Notes: a model not told the origin generated them from the sequence alone. A stretch of DNA of 64,000 nucleotides from Panulirus ornatus (GCF_036320965.1 NC_092287.1:5004297-5068296), one strand, 5' to 3'; shown: positions 21,787-35,723, counted from the first letter of the stretch. Program-made: numbers and translations.

Positions 21787-21787
21787 G

Positions 21788-21875
<88 letters not shown>
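21787..21875. repeat. (TA)n microsatellite
   Basis: About 43 TA units, with one TACATA interruption near 21800. Confidence 0.95.
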
Positions 21876-21880
<5 letters not shown>

Positions 21881-21887
21881 TATTTAT

Positions 21888-22694
21888 TTATTCATTATAC
21901 TTTGTCGCTGTCTCCCACGTTAGCAAGGTAGCGCAAGGGAACAGACAAAAGAATGGCCCAACCCGCCCACATACACATGTAATACATACACATCCACACA
22001 TGCACATATACATACCTATACATCTCAACGTATACATATATATACACACACACATATACATATATACACATGTACATAATTCATACTGTCTGCCCTTATT
22101 CATTCCCGTCGCCACCCCACCACATATGAAATGACAACCCCCTCCTCCCCCATGTGCACGAGGTAGTGCTAGGAAAAGACAACAAAGGCCACATTTGTTC
22201 ACACTCAGTCTCTACCTGTCATGTATAATACACTGAAACCACAGCTCCCTTTCCACATCCAGGCCCCACACACCTTTCCATGGTTTACCCCAGATGCTTT
22301 ACATGCCCTGGTTCAATCCACTGACAGCACGTTGACCCCGGTATACCACATCGTTCCAATTCACTCTATTCCTTGAATGCCTTTCACCCTCCTGCATGTT
22401 CAGGCCCCGATCACTCAAAATCTTTTTCACTCCATCTTTCCACCTCCAATTTGGTCTCCCACTTCTCCTCGTTCCCTCCATCTCCGACACATATATCCTC
22501 TTGGTCAATCTTTCCTCACTCATTCTCTCCATGTGACCAAACCATTTCAAAACACCCTCTTCCGCTCTCTCAACCACACTCTTTTTATTACCACACATTT
22601 CTCTTACCCTTTCATTACTTACTCGATCAAACCACCTAACACCACATACTGTCCTCAAAGATCTCATTTCCAGCACATCCACCCTCCTCCGCAC
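21888..22694 (-). mobile_element. LINE-L 3' fragment, long 3' UTR
   Basis: Two tail boxes (second at 21900-21935, first at about 22155-22175) separated by a long GT/AC-rich stretch mark the long 3' UTR. The protein frame runs leftward from 22694 to 22299 and encodes RRRVDVLEMRSLRTVCGVRW to VVYRG, with readthrough of the usual stop. It is 5'-truncated at a short TA tract. Confidence 0.85.
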
Positions 22695-22718
22695 AACATA
22701 TATATATACATATATACT

Positions 22719-22925
22719 TTTTTTTTTTTTTTTTTTTATACTTTGTCGCTGTCTCCCGCGTTTGCGAGGTAGCGCAAGGAAACAGACGAAAGAAATATAT
22801 ACACATGTACATATTCAGACAGGCGGCCTTCATCCATTCCGCCGCTACCCTGCCACAAATTAAATGGCACCCCCTTCCTGCGCGTATGCACAAGGAAGCG
22901 CTAGGAAAAGACAAGATATATATAT
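22719..22925 (-). mobile_element. Rearranged LINE-L 3' UTR pieces
   Basis: A T-run, the tail box (TTTGTCGCTGTCTCCCGCGT), then directly the upper part of a long 3' UTR (CATTCCGCCGCTACCCTGCC, AAGGAAGCGCTAGGAAAAGA). The middle is missing, so this is a deleted or switched copy. Confidence 0.7.
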
Positions 22926-22936
22926 TTATATATTCA

Positions 22937-24445
22937 GTGAGTGCTCAAATTATAGAGGTATAAGTTTGTTGAGTATTCCTGGTAAATTATATGGGAGGGT
23001 ATTGATTGAGAGGGTGAAGGCATGTACAGAGCATCAGATTGGGGAAGAGCAGTGTGGTTTCAGAAGTGGTAGAGGATGTGTGGATCAGGTGTTTGCTTTG
23101 AAGAATGTATGTGAGAAATACTTAGAAAAGCAAATGGATTTGTATGTAGCATTTATGGATCTGGAGAAAGCATATGATAGAGTTGATAGAGATGCTCTGT
23201 GGAAGGTATTAAGAATATATGGTGTGGGAGGCAAGTTGTTAGAAGCAGTGAACAGTTGTTATCGAGGATGTAAGGCATGTGTACGTGTAGGAAGAGAGGA
23301 AAGTGATTGGTTCTCAGTGAATGTAGGTTTGCGGCAGGGGTGTGTGATGTCTCCATGGTTGTTTAATTTGTTTATGGATGGGGTTGTTAGGGAGGTGAAT
23401 GCATGAGTTTTGGAAAGAGGGGCAAGTATGAAGTCTGTTGGGGATGAGAGAGCTTGGGAAGTGAGTCAGTTGTTGTTTGCTGATGATACAGCACTGGTGG
23501 CTGATTCATGTGAGAAACTGCAGAAGCTGGTGACTGAGTTTGGTAAAGTGTGTGAAAGAAGAAAGTTAAGAGTAAATGTGAATAAGAGCAAGGTTATTAG
23601 GTACAGTAGGGTTGAGGATCAAGTCAATTGGGAGGTAAGTTTGAATGGAGAAAAACTGGAGGAAGTAAAGTGTTTTAGATATCTGGGAGTGGATCTGGCA
23701 GCGGATGGAACCATGGAAGCATAAGTGGATCATAGGGTGGGGGAGGGGGCGAAAATTCTGGGAGCCTTGAAAAATGTGTGGAAGTCGAGAACATTATCTC
23801 AGAAAGCAAAAATGGGTATGTTTGAAGGAATAGTGGTTCCAACAGTGTTGTATGGTTGCGAGGCGTGGGCTATGGATAGAGTTGTGCGCAGGAGGATGGA
23901 TGTGCTGGAAATGAGATGTTTGAGGACAATGTGTGGTGTGAGGTGGTTTGATCGAGTAAGTAACGTAAGGGTAAGAGAGATGTGTGGAAATAAAAAGAGC
24001 GAGGTTGAGAGAGCAGAAGAGGGTGTTTTGAAATGGTTTGGGCACATGGAGAGAATGAGTGAGGAAAGATTGACCAAGAGGATATACGTGTCGGAGGTGG
24101 AGGGAACGAGGAGAAGTGGGAGACCAAATTGGAGGTGGAAAGATGGAGTGAAAAAGATTTTGTGTGATTGGGGCCTGAACATGCAGGAGGGTGAAAGGAG
24201 GGCAAGGAATAGAGTGAACTGGATCAATGTGGTATACCGGGGTTGACGTGCTGTCAGTGGATTGAATCAGGGCATGTGAAGCGTCTGGGGGAAACCATGG
24301 AAAGCTGTGTAGATATGTATATTTGCGTGTGTGGACGTATGTATATACATGTGTATGGGGGTGGGTTGGGCCATTTCTTTCGTCTGTTTCCTTGCGCTAC
24401 CTCGCAAACGCGGGAGACAGCAATAAAGCAAAAAAAAAAAAAAAA
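22937..24445 (+). mobile_element. LINE-L copy with two in-frame stops
   Basis: The frame starts SECSNYRGISLLSIPGKLYG and carries motif A, motif B, the FADD box, C-terminal region and VVYRG (TGA at about 24244). Two stops interrupt it: codon AGA to TGA at about 23404 and GAA to TAA at about 23723. Otherwise the frame is intact over 430 codons. Short 3' UTR and tail. The 5' end abuts TATATTTATATATTCA. Confidence 0.92.
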
Positions 24446-25683
24446 AAATATTCATTTATGTAACAGAATCCCATCAATTCAAAATGGCTATAACATAGCA
24501 AATTTTAATCCATACAGCCCTTCGCTAAGCTACAATGTAGTAGCTAACAACTCTGATGAGATCATAACGACTCTCAATCGTATGGTAAGGAAATGATTTA
24601 CAAAATTAATATAAAAAAAGTAGATCATACATGACCAGAAATACAGTAGTGTATATAAAAGAATATAGAGTGATCTTCAAATATGTGAAAAAGAGATGGA
24701 TGACTAAAAATAATGTTACAAATCAAAAAAGTAAATATTCAAGCACCAGTCATCACCAACTATTGCACCATGGGTTCACTTTGTGTATGATAGCATATGC
24801 CTTAAAATTACAGAATACTAGATTTAAAACTTAAATATTTTAAATATATGACAACACTTAAGGAGTATTCCTCATGCAGCATCAGTAAAATATTAGCAAT
24901 ATGTTGGAATTTAAGTATACACCTAAGCAAGAACCCTTTTACCATTTTTACTGAAACGGGAACTAAAAGAATTTTCTCTTTTGCTGCAGTTCCAAATAGA
25001 TTCTATACTAAGTATGCTCAGTAAATCCTTGTAATTTCTTCATCATTTACTAGATACATTATGCTGAATATGAAAAATACTATTTCTTTAGCCCTTGCTA
25101 AAATGCAATCCAAAGTATCAAGAATCTTTTCATGTTTCTTAATTGCAAGATATGCAAAAACTGACCAACATAATTTAACTTTCTCATTTTGGGGGTACAA
25201 CAGAGGTTGAAAAGAAAGATGCTGCATAAATGAATGGGTCTTCAAAATGTCATTACTGCTGCTATTTCTAACATTCTGATGCCACCAGACTTTTATCATC
25301 AAGTAAACACTGATCACAAGATATGATATAGGATACATCTTACCATTGAAAACTGTTTATCAGATCAGAAAATGTATTGTTTTTCTTACATCAAGCAGCA
25401 CACAAATAAAGCAGAGGCTCACCATCCAAGTTCATACAAAATGAAAAAACTGGTGAGTAATTTTATAGATTTATTCACTCATATCTCTTGCTTTTTCAAA
25501 TGTTTTTCCTAAAAAATAAAACATAAAATGGTTCTCTTAAATAAAACCTGGGATCAAAACCACCTATACCATTATAATTCCCGCTGAACCAACAGTTAAT
25601 GTGAAAAAGTTTTGGATTTTACTGTCTGAATTAACAGGAATCTAAAATTTGTTTTTGTATAAATGTATACATGTAAGTTTAAG
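24446..25683. other. Unassigned, AT-rich
   Basis: No repeat family or motif recognised. A 106-codon frame on the minus strand (25338-25018) has no features I can interpret. Confidence 0.5.
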
Positions 25684-25712
25684 TTTACATATATATAAAC
25701 ACACACACACAC

Positions 25713-25781
<69 letters not shown>

Positions 25782-25783
25782 TA
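25684..25783. repeat. (CA)n(TA)n(CA)n microsatellite
   Basis: A TA core of about 25 units flanked by short CA runs on both sides. Confidence 0.95.
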
Positions 25784-26821
25784 TAAGGTATTCCTTTACA
25801 TAAATAACTTTGAATTAAAAGAGAGTTTCTCAGTCAAGAAAGGCAGTGATGTGACCCTGTGTGTTTTGGGTTTTTGGGTGGCATATGTTTCCACCCATCT
25901 TCCCCCCCCTAATGTAACTTCCCCCTCATCCCGAACAATTCCCTTCCCCCCTTCATAATCACACCCCAGAGTAGAGCACCAGCGCAGCACCCACTTGCTG
26001 CCATACTTACTTCGCACGCCCCACTCCTACAAGGGTGCATGGTATGATAATAATAATAACAGTTTAACCACAGCTACGCTAACATGGCAACTAACCAATC
26101 ACTCGATTACACACACAATAAATAAGAATCATTGTTTTTACATTTTCTACCATATGAAAGTAACTTTATTTATATTTAATTCATGAGTTATAATAAACAA
26201 ATTAAAAAATCATAATAATTCTCTAATGAATATAATCGGTCTGAAATGTACAATTTAAGTCATAAATGTCATTATACATTAACTTGTTAATAAAAATCTT
26301 ACTTTTGGTGATAAGGCAACTGATGCACAATTCATAGTAGAAAAAAGCTGGCTTACCTCACAGCCACTAATAGCTTTGGTAAGTAAACCTTCATTAAAAG
26401 TTATAATTCAACTTATTCTAATATAGTAAATCTCATTATAATACTTTAATACAGATATCAAATCAATGGTTTATTAACAGGCGATCCACGAGATAAGTGA
26501 CCCATAAATTTCAAGTTAAAAATGTATCATTTTCCACTTTTTTGATGAGTTTTATTAATCTTGGGAAAAACTGCACTATATTTCTTTCATCAAACTGAAT
26601 ATATGTTCTAATTCTGCAGACAAATAATTCTCTATCGGACTGTGATATCCAAATGGACAAAAAATTCAATATCTTGTAAATGATTTTTATCACTATTTCT
26701 ATACACTTTCTACACTGTGTCCCAGGCAGCAAGATCAATACCATATTAATATCATAAAAGTAACAGTAAAAATGTATAACAAGAACTACATCAGGATGGA
26801 CTACAGGAGAATCTCAACATG
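25784..26821. other. Unassigned
   Basis: Contains a C-rich patch (25890-25990) and two good minus-strand splice-donor look-alikes (near 26003-26010 and 26354), but no exon I can support. Confidence 0.45.
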
Positions 26822-27504
<683 letters not shown>

Positions 27505-28447
27505 TTATCATACATCATCGGTTTCCCGCATCAGCAAGGTAGTGCCAGGAAACACATGAAGAATGGCCCATCCACTCATATACACATGTATGCACATAAA
27601 TGCCCACATATGCACTTATACATACATACACATATCAACATATATATATATATACACATTCATAGACACTACATACATATACATGTACATATTCATACTG
27701 GCTTGCCTTCATCCATCCCTGTCACTACCCCGCCCCACAGGAAAACAGCATCGCTATCCCCTGCTTCAGCATGGTAGCACATTCACATTCAGTCTCTCCC
27801 TGTCATTAGTAATGCACCAAAACCACAGCTCCCTATCCACATCCAAGCCCCACGGACCTTTCCAAGGTTTACTCTAGATGCTTCATATACCCTGGTACAG
27901 TCCATCGACAGAATGTTGACCCAAATACACCACATTGTTCCAATTCACTCTATTCCTTGCATGCACCTCATCCTCCTGTACGTTCAGGCCCCGATCGCTT
28001 AAGATCTTTTACACTCCATCCTTCCCCCTCCAATTTGGTCTCCCTCTTCACCTTGTACCCTCCACCTCTGACACATATATCCTCTTTGTCAATCTTTCCT
28101 CACTCATTCTCTCCATATGTCCAAACCATTTCAACACACCCTCTTCTGCTCTATCAATCATACTCTTTCTATTTCCACACATCTCTCTTACCCTTACATT
28201 ACTTACTCGACCAAACCATCTCACACCACATACTGTCCTCAAACATTTCATATCCAGCACATTCACCCTCCTCCACACAACCCTATCTATAGCCCATGCC
28301 TCACAACCATTTAACATTGTTGGAACTACTATTCCTTCAAACATACCCATTTTTGCTCTCTGAAATAACATTCTCTCCTTCCACACATTTTTCATCGCTC
28401 CCAGAACCTTTGCCCCCTCCCCCACCCTGTGAGTCATTTCCACTTCC
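27505..28447 (-). mobile_element. Old LINE-L copy, long 3' UTR
   Basis: Degenerate tail (CATCGGTTTCCCGCATCAGC), long 3' UTR, then the coding region. Minus-strand frames near 28363-28048 read GMFEGIVVPTMLNGCEAWAI, VLDMKCLRTVCGVRWFGRVS and RMSEERLTKRIYVSEVEGTR. Older than the main family (several substitutions per line). It ends at CCATGGTT, where a tail fragment begins. Confidence 0.8.
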
Positions 28448-28790
28448 ATGGTTAGTAGTGCAAGGAAACAGATAAAAGAATGGCCCAACCCACCCATATA
28501 CACATTTTTGCTCTCTGCGATAAAGTTCTCACCTTCCACACATTCTTCAATGCTCCCACAACCTTTGCCCCCTCCCCCACCCTGTGAATAACTTCCGCTT
28601 CCATGGTTCCATCCGCTGCTAAATCCACTCCTAGATATCCAAAACACTTCACTTCCTCTAGTTTTTCTCCATTCAAACTTACCTCCCAAAGAACTTGTCC
28701 CTCAACCCTACTGAACCTAATAACCTTGCTCTTATTCACATTTACTCTCAGCTTTCTTCTTTCACACACTTTACCCAATTCAGTTACCAG
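28448..28790 (-). mobile_element. Second old LINE-L piece with short tail fragment
   Basis: 28448-28503 is a bare tail/3' UTR snippet (AGTGCAAGGAAACAGATAAA). 28504-28790 then repeats the same coding segment already present at 28345-28447, and continues upstream to FECVKRRKLRV-like sequence. A separate, internally deleted insertion therefore sits head against the preceding copy. Confidence 0.7.
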
Positions 28791-28816
28791 ATATATATAT
28801 ATATATATATATATAT

Positions 28817-31520
28817 TTGAATGCAAAGGTGAGTAATGTGGCAGTTGAGGGAATAATTGGTATACATGGGGTGTTCAGTGTTGTAAATGGAAATGGTGAA
28901 GAGCTTGTAGATTTATGTGCTGAAAAAGGACTGATGATTGGGAATACCTGGTTTAAAAAGCGAGATATATATAAGTATACTTATGTAAGTAGGAGAGATG
29001 GCCAGAGAGCGTTATTGGATTACGTGTTAATTGACAGGCGTGCGAAAGAGAGACTTTTGGATGTTAATGTGCTGAGAGGTGCAACTGGAGGGATGTCTGA
29101 TCATTATCTTGTGGAGGCTAAGGTGAAGATTTGTATGGGTTTTCAGAAGAGTGAATGTTGGGGTGAAGAAGGTGGTGAGAGTAAGTGAGCTTGAGAAGGA
29201 GACCTGTGTGAGGAAGTACCAGGAGAGACTGAGTACAGAATGGAAAAAGGTGAGAACAATGGAAGTAAGGGGAGTGGGGGAGGAATGGGATGTATTTAGG
29301 GAATCAGTGATGGATTGCGCAAAAGATGCTTGTGGCATGAGAAGAGTGGGAGGTGGGTTGATTAGAAAGGGTAGTGAGTGGTGGGATGAAGAAGTAAGAG
29401 TATTAGTGAAAGAGAAGAGAGAGGCATTTGGACGATTTTTGCAGGGAAAAAACGCAATTGAGTGGGAGATGTATAAAAGAAAGAGACAGGAGGTCAAGAG
29501 AAAGGTGCAAGAGGTGAAAAAAAGGGCAAATGAGAGTTGGGGTGAGAGAGTATCATTAAATTTTAGGGAGAATAAAAAGATGTTCTGGAAGGAGGTAAAT
29601 AAAGTGCGTAAGACAAGGGAGCAAATGGGAACTTCAGTGAAGGGCGCAAATGGGGAGGTGATAACAAGTAGTGGTGATGTGAGAAGGAGATGGAGTGAGT
29701 AGTTTGAAGGTTTGTTGAATGTGTTTGATGATAGAGTGGCAGATATAGGGTGTTTTGGTCGAGGTGGTGTGCAAAGTGAGAGGGTTAGGGAAAATGATTT
29801 GGTAAACAGAGAAGAGGTAGTGAAAGCTTTGCGAAAGATGAAAGCCGGCAAGGCAGCAGGTTTGGATGGTATTGCAGTGGAATTTATTAAAAAAGGGGGT
29901 GACTGTATTGTTGACTGGTTGGTAAGGTTATTTAATGTATGTATGATTCATGGTGAGGTGCCTGAGGATTGCGGAATGCGTGCATAGTGCCATTGTACAA
30001 AGGCAAAGGGGATAAGAGTGAGTGCTCAAATTACAGAGGTATAAGTTTGTTGAGTATTCCTGGTAAATTATATGGGAGGGTACTGATTGAGAGGGTGAAG
30101 GCATGTACAGAGCATCAGATTGGGGAAGAGCAGTGTGGTTTCAGAAGTGGTAGAGGATGTGTGGATCAGGTGTTTGCTTTGAAGAATGTATGTGAGAAAT
30201 ACTTAGAAAAGCAAATGGATTTGTATGTAGCATTTATGGATCTGGAGAAGGCATATGATAGAGTTGATAGAGATGCTCTGTGGAAGGTATTAAGAATATA
30301 TGGTGTGGGAGGAAAGTTGTTAGAAGCAGTGAAAAGTTTTTATCGAGGATGTAAGGCATGTGTACGTGTAGGAAGAGAGGAAAGTGATTGGTTCTCAGTG
30401 AATGTAGGTTTGCGGCAGGGGTGTGTGATGTCTCCATGGTTGTTTAATTGTTTATGGATGGGGTTGTTAGGGAGGTAAATGCAAGAGTTTTGGAAAGAGG
30501 GGCAAGTATGAAGTCTGTTGGGGATGAGAGAGCTTGGGAAGTGAGTCAGTTGTTGTTCGCTGATGATACAGCGCTGGTGGCTGATTCATGTGAGAAACTG
30601 CAGAAGCTGGTGACTGAGTTTGGAAAAGTGTGTGGAAGAAGAAAGTTAAGAGTAAATGTGAATAAGAGCAAGGTTATTAGGTACAGTAGGGTTGAGGGTC
30701 AAGTCAATTGGGAGGTGAGTTTGAATGGAGAAAAACTGGAGGAAGTGAAGTGTTTTAGATATCTGGGAGTGGATCTGGCAGCGGATGGAACCATGGAAGC
30801 GGAAGTGGATCATAGGGTGGGGGAGGGGGCGAAAATCCTGGGGGCCTTGAAGAATGTGTGGAAGTCGAGAACATTATCTCGGAAAGCAAAAATGGGTATG
30901 TTTGAAGGAATAGTGGTTCCAACAATGTTGTATGGTTGCGAGGCATGGGCTATGGATAGAGTCGTGCGCAGGAGGATGGATGTGCTGGAAATGAGATGTT
31001 TGAGGACAATGTGTGGTGTGAGGTGGTTTGATCGAGTGAGTAACGTAAGGGTAAGAGAGATGTGTGGAAATAAAAAGAGCGTGGTTGAGAGAGCAGAAGA
31101 GGGTGTTTTGAAGTGGTTTGGGCACATGGAGAGGATGAGTGAGGAAAGATTGACCAAGAGGATATATGTGTCGGAGGTGGAGGGAACAAGGAGAAGAGGG
31201 AGACCAAATTGGAGGTGGAAAGATGGATTGAAAAAGATTTTGTGTGATCGGGGCCTGAACATGCAGGAGGGTGAAAGGAGGGCAAGGAATAGAGTGAATT
31301 GGAGCGATGTGGTATACCGGGGTTGACGTGCTGTCAGTGGATTGAAGCAAGGCATGTGAAGCGTCTGGGGTAAACCATGGAAAGCTGTGTAGGTATGTAT
31401 ATTTGCGTGTGTGGACGTATGTATATACATGTGTATGGGGGAGGGGGGTTGGGCCATTTCTTTCGTCTGTTTCCTTGCGCTACCTCGCAAACGCGGGAGA
31501 CAGCGACAAAGTATAATAAT
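28817..31520 (+). mobile_element. Longest LINE-L copy: endonuclease end, linker, RT, C-terminus
   Basis: 28817-29157 encodes the C-terminal half of an APE endonuclease: NTWFKKRD, TYVSRRDGQRALLDYVLIDR, then MSDHYLVEAKVKI, where SDH is the catalytic/structural end motif. 29151-29702 encodes the basic linker (WDEEVRVLVKEKREAFGRFL). 29712-29987 has motif 1 (AGLDGIAVEF). 29969-30478 has motifs A and B. 30448-31326 has the FADD box through VVYRG. Breaks: frameshift near 29155, stop (TAT to TAG) at 29700-29702, 1-bp deletion at about 29970 (GATTGCGG for GATTGGCGG), 1-bp deletion at about 30450 (TTTAATTG for TTTAATTTG). The N-terminal endonuclease is absent; the left edge is (TA)n. Confidence 0.93.
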
Positions 31521-31529
31521 AATAAAAAT

Positions 31530-31531
<2 letters not shown>

Positions 31532-31598
<67 letters not shown>
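31532..31598. repeat. (TA)n microsatellite
   Basis: About 33 TA units after the (ATAATA)-type tail of a LINE-L and before an inverted unit A. Confidence 0.95.
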
Positions 31599-31600
<2 letters not shown>

Positions 31601-31840
31601 TTTTCTTTTCTTTTAAACTATTCGCCATTTCCTGCGTTAGCGAGGTAGCGTTAAGAACAGAGGACTGGGCCTTTTTTGGAATATCCTCACCTGGCCCCCT
31701 CTGTTCCTTCTTTTGGAAAAATAAAAAAAAAAAAACGATAGGGGAGGATTTCCAGCCCCCCGCTCCCTCCCCTTTTAGTCGCCTTCTACGACACGCAGGG
31801 AATACGTGGGAAGTATTCTTAATCCCCTATCCCCAGGGAT
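31599..31840 (-). mobile_element. Unit A, complete, inverted
   Basis: From CGCCATTTCCTGCGTTAGCG to CCCCTATCCCCAGGGAT. The head reads TTAATCCCCTATCCC instead of TTTCTCCCCTATCCC and continues into its own mirror image (see palindrome). Confidence 0.9.
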
Positions 31841-31850
31841 AGGGGATTAA

Positions 31851-31854
<4 letters not shown>
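31815..31854. repeat. Perfect 19-bp palindrome with 2-bp centre
   Basis: The arm ATTCTTAATCCCCTATCCC, centre CA, then the exact reverse complement. It is made of a unit A head joined to a 19-bp inverted head stub, followed by (TA)n. Confidence 0.95.

Positions 31855-31920
<66 letters not shown>
31855..31920. repeat. (TA)n microsatellite
   Basis: About 33 TA units between two inverted unit A copies. Confidence 0.95.
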
Positions 31921-31921
<1 letters not shown>

Positions 31922-31922
<1 letters not shown>

Positions 31923-32158
31923 TTCTTTTTTCTTTCAAACCACCCGCCACTTCCCGCGTTAGCGAGGTAGCATTAAGAACAGAGGACTGGGCCTTTGAGG
32001 GAATACCCTCACCTGGCCCAATTCTCTGTTCCTTCTTTTGGAAAAAAAAAAAAAACGAGAGGGGAGGATTTCCAGCCCCCCGCTCCCTCCCCTTTTAGTC
32101 GCCTTCTACGACACGCAGGGAATACGTGGGAAGTATTCTTAATACCCTATCCCCAGGG
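31922..32158 (-). mobile_element. Unit A, complete, inverted
   Basis: From CGCCACTTCCCGCGTTAGCG to ATACCCTATCCCCAGGGATA, then (TA)n. Confidence 0.9.

Positions 32159-32159
<1 letters not shown>

Positions 32160-32239
<80 letters not shown>
32160..32239. repeat. (TA)n microsatellite
   Basis: About 39 TA units between a unit A head and an inverted LINE-L tail. Confidence 0.95.
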
Positions 32240-33518
<1,279 letters not shown>

Positions 33519-33940
33519 TATACTTTGTCGCTGTCTCCCGCGTTTGCAAGGTAGCGCAAGGAAACAGACGAAAGAAATGGCCCAACCCCCCTCCCCCATA
33601 CACATGTATATACATACGTCCACACACGCAAATATACATACCTACACAGCTTTCCATGGTTTACCCCAGACGCTTCACATGCCTTGATTCAATCCACTGA
33701 CAGCACGTCAACCCCGGTATACCACATCGCTCCAATTCACTCTATTCCTTGCCCACCTTTCACCCTCCTGCATGTTCAGGCCCCGATCACTCAAAATCTT
33801 TTTCACTCCATCTTTCCACCTCCAATTTGGTCTCCCACTTCTCGTTCCCTCCACCTCCGACACATATATCCTCTTGGTCAATCTTTCCTCACTCATTCTC
33901 TCCATATGCCCAAACCATTTCAAAACACCCTCTTCTGCTA
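33519..33940 (-). mobile_element. LINE-L 3' fragment
   Basis: Tail, short 3' UTR and the last 71 codons (MKWFGHMERMSEERLTKRIY to VVYRG, 33923-33708). It is truncated by a plus-strand unit A whose head starts at TATCCCTGGGGATAGG. Confidence 0.88.
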
Positions 33941-34175
33941 TCCCTGGGGATAGGGGAGAAAGAATACTTCCCCTGTATTCCCTGTGTGTCGTAGAAGGCG
34001 ACTAAAAGGAGGAGGGAGTGGGGGGCCTGGAAATCCTCCCCTCTCGTTTTTAATTTTCCAAAAGAAGGAGCAGAGAAGGGGAATAAGTAAGGATATTCCC
34101 TCAAAGGCTCAGTCCTCTGTTCTTAATGCTACCTTGCTAATGTGGGAAATGCCAAATAGTATGAAAAAAAAAAAA
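33941..34175 (+). mobile_element. Unit A, complete, mildly diverged
   Basis: Head TATCCCTGGGGATAGGGGAG through GAATAAGTAAGGATATTCCC to the tail box GCTACCTTGCTAATGTGGGA and ATAGTATGAAAAA. It interrupts the LINE-L fragment on its left. Confidence 0.88.
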
Positions 34176-34195
34176 ATATATATATATTTATTCAT

Positions 34196-34362
34196 TTATT
34201 CATTTTGCTTTGTCGCTGTGTCCCGCGTCAGCGAGGTAGCGCAAGGAAACAGACGAAAGAATGGCCTGACCCACCCACATACACACATACACGTCCACAC
34301 ACGCAAATATACATACCTATACATCTCAATGTATACATATATATACACACATATATTCTTTT
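34196..34362 (-). mobile_element. LINE-L long 3' UTR tail
   Basis: Tail box (TTTGTCGCTGTGTCCCGCGT), then AC-rich sequence and CATCTCAATGTATACATATA typical of the long 3' UTR; no coding part. Confidence 0.8.
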
Positions 34363-34365
34363 TTT

Positions 34366-35325
34366 TTTCTTTTTTTTTTTGTCTCCCGCGTTTGCAAGGT
34401 AGCGCAAGGAAACAGACGAAAGAAATGGCCCAACCCACCCCCATACACATGTATATACATACGTCCGCACACGCAAATATACATACCTACACAGCTTTCC
34501 ATGGTTTACCCCAGACGCTTCACATGCCCTAATTCAATCCACTGACAGCACGTCAACCCCGGTATACCACATCGATCCAATTCACTCTATTCCTTGCCCT
34601 CCTTTCACCCTCCTGCATGTTCAGGCCCCGATCACACAAAATATTTTTCACTCCATCTTTCCACCTCCAATTTGGTCTCCCACTTCTCCTCGTTCCCTCC
34701 ACCTCCGACACATATATCCTCTTGGTTAATCTTTCCTCACTCATTCTCTCTATGTGCCCAAACCATTTCAAAACACCCTCTTCTGCTCTCTCAACCACGC
34801 TCTTTTTATTTCCACACATCTCTCTTACCCTTACGTTACTTACTCGATCAAACCACCTCACACCACACATTGTCCTCAAACATCTCATTTCCAGCACATC
34901 CATCCTCCTGCGCACAACTCTATCCATAGCCCACACCTCACAACCATACAACATTGTTGGAACCACTATTCCTTCAAACATACCCATTTTTGCTTTCCGA
35001 GATAATGTTCTCGACTTCCACACATTCTTCAAGGCTCCCAGAATTTTCGCCCCCTCCCCCACCCTATGATCCACTTCCGCTTCCATGATTCCATCACTGC
35101 CAGATCCACTCCCAGATATCTAAAACACTTTAGTTCCTCCAGTTTTTCTCCATTCAAACTTACCTCCCAATTGACTTGACCCTCAACCCTACTGTACCTA
35201 ATAAACTTGCTCTTATTCACATTTACTCTTAACTTTCTTCTTTCACACACTTTACCAAACTCAGTCACCAGCTTCTGCAGTTTCTCACATGAATCAGCCA
35301 CCAGCGCTGTATCATCAGCGAACAA
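34366..35325 (-). mobile_element. LINE-L copy, left half of a head-to-head pair
   Basis: T-run, tail, short 3' UTR, then the frame 35086-34553 (ending VVYRG) and 35325-35029 (FADDTALVADSCEKLQ to CFRYLGVDL), broken by a small deletion near 35094 (CCATCACTGCC for CCATCCGCTGCC). The 5' end stops at GAACAAC and is joined directly to a plus-strand LINE-L. Confidence 0.9.
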
Positions 35326-35720
35326 CAGAAGTGGTAGAGGATGTGTGGATTAGGTGTTTGCTTTGAAGAATGTATGTGAGAAATACTCAGAAAAGCGAAT
35401 GGATTTGTATGTAGCATTTATGGATCTGGAGAAGGTATATGATAGTGTTGATAGATATGCTCTGTGGAAGGTATTAAGAATATATGGTGTGGGAGGCAAG
35501 TTGTTTGATGCAGTGAAAAGTTTTTATCGAGGATGTAAGACATGTGTATGTGTAGGAAGAGAGGAAAGTGATTGGTTCTCAGTGAATGTAGGTTTGCGGC
35601 AGGGGTGTGTGATGTCTCCATGGTTGTTTAATTTGTTTATGGATGGGGTTGTTAGGGAGGTGAATGCAAGAGTTTTGGAAAGAGGGGCAAGTATGAAGTC
35701 TGTTGGGGATGAGAGAGCTT

Positions 35721-35723
<3 letters not shown>
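35326..35723 (+). mobile_element. LINE-L piece truncated at both ends
   Basis: Starts AGAAGTGGTAGAGGATGTGT. Covers motif A (YVAFMDLEKVYDSVD) and motif B, and ends inside GDERAWD, fused directly to (TA)n with no tail. The frame at 35354-35723 is open, and a TAG lies just upstream at about 35350. Confidence 0.9.

Noticed and set aside
22300..22330. GGTTCAATCC-type sequence resembling a tRNA B box
   Set aside because: Part of the LINE-L 3' region (antisense), repeated in every copy. No A box at the right distance and no cloverleaf.
26003..26120. Strong minus-strand donor (GCGAA|GTAAGTAT) as a possible microexon
   Set aside because: The nearest acceptor would give a 16-nt exon that breaks the RS frame; no coding support.
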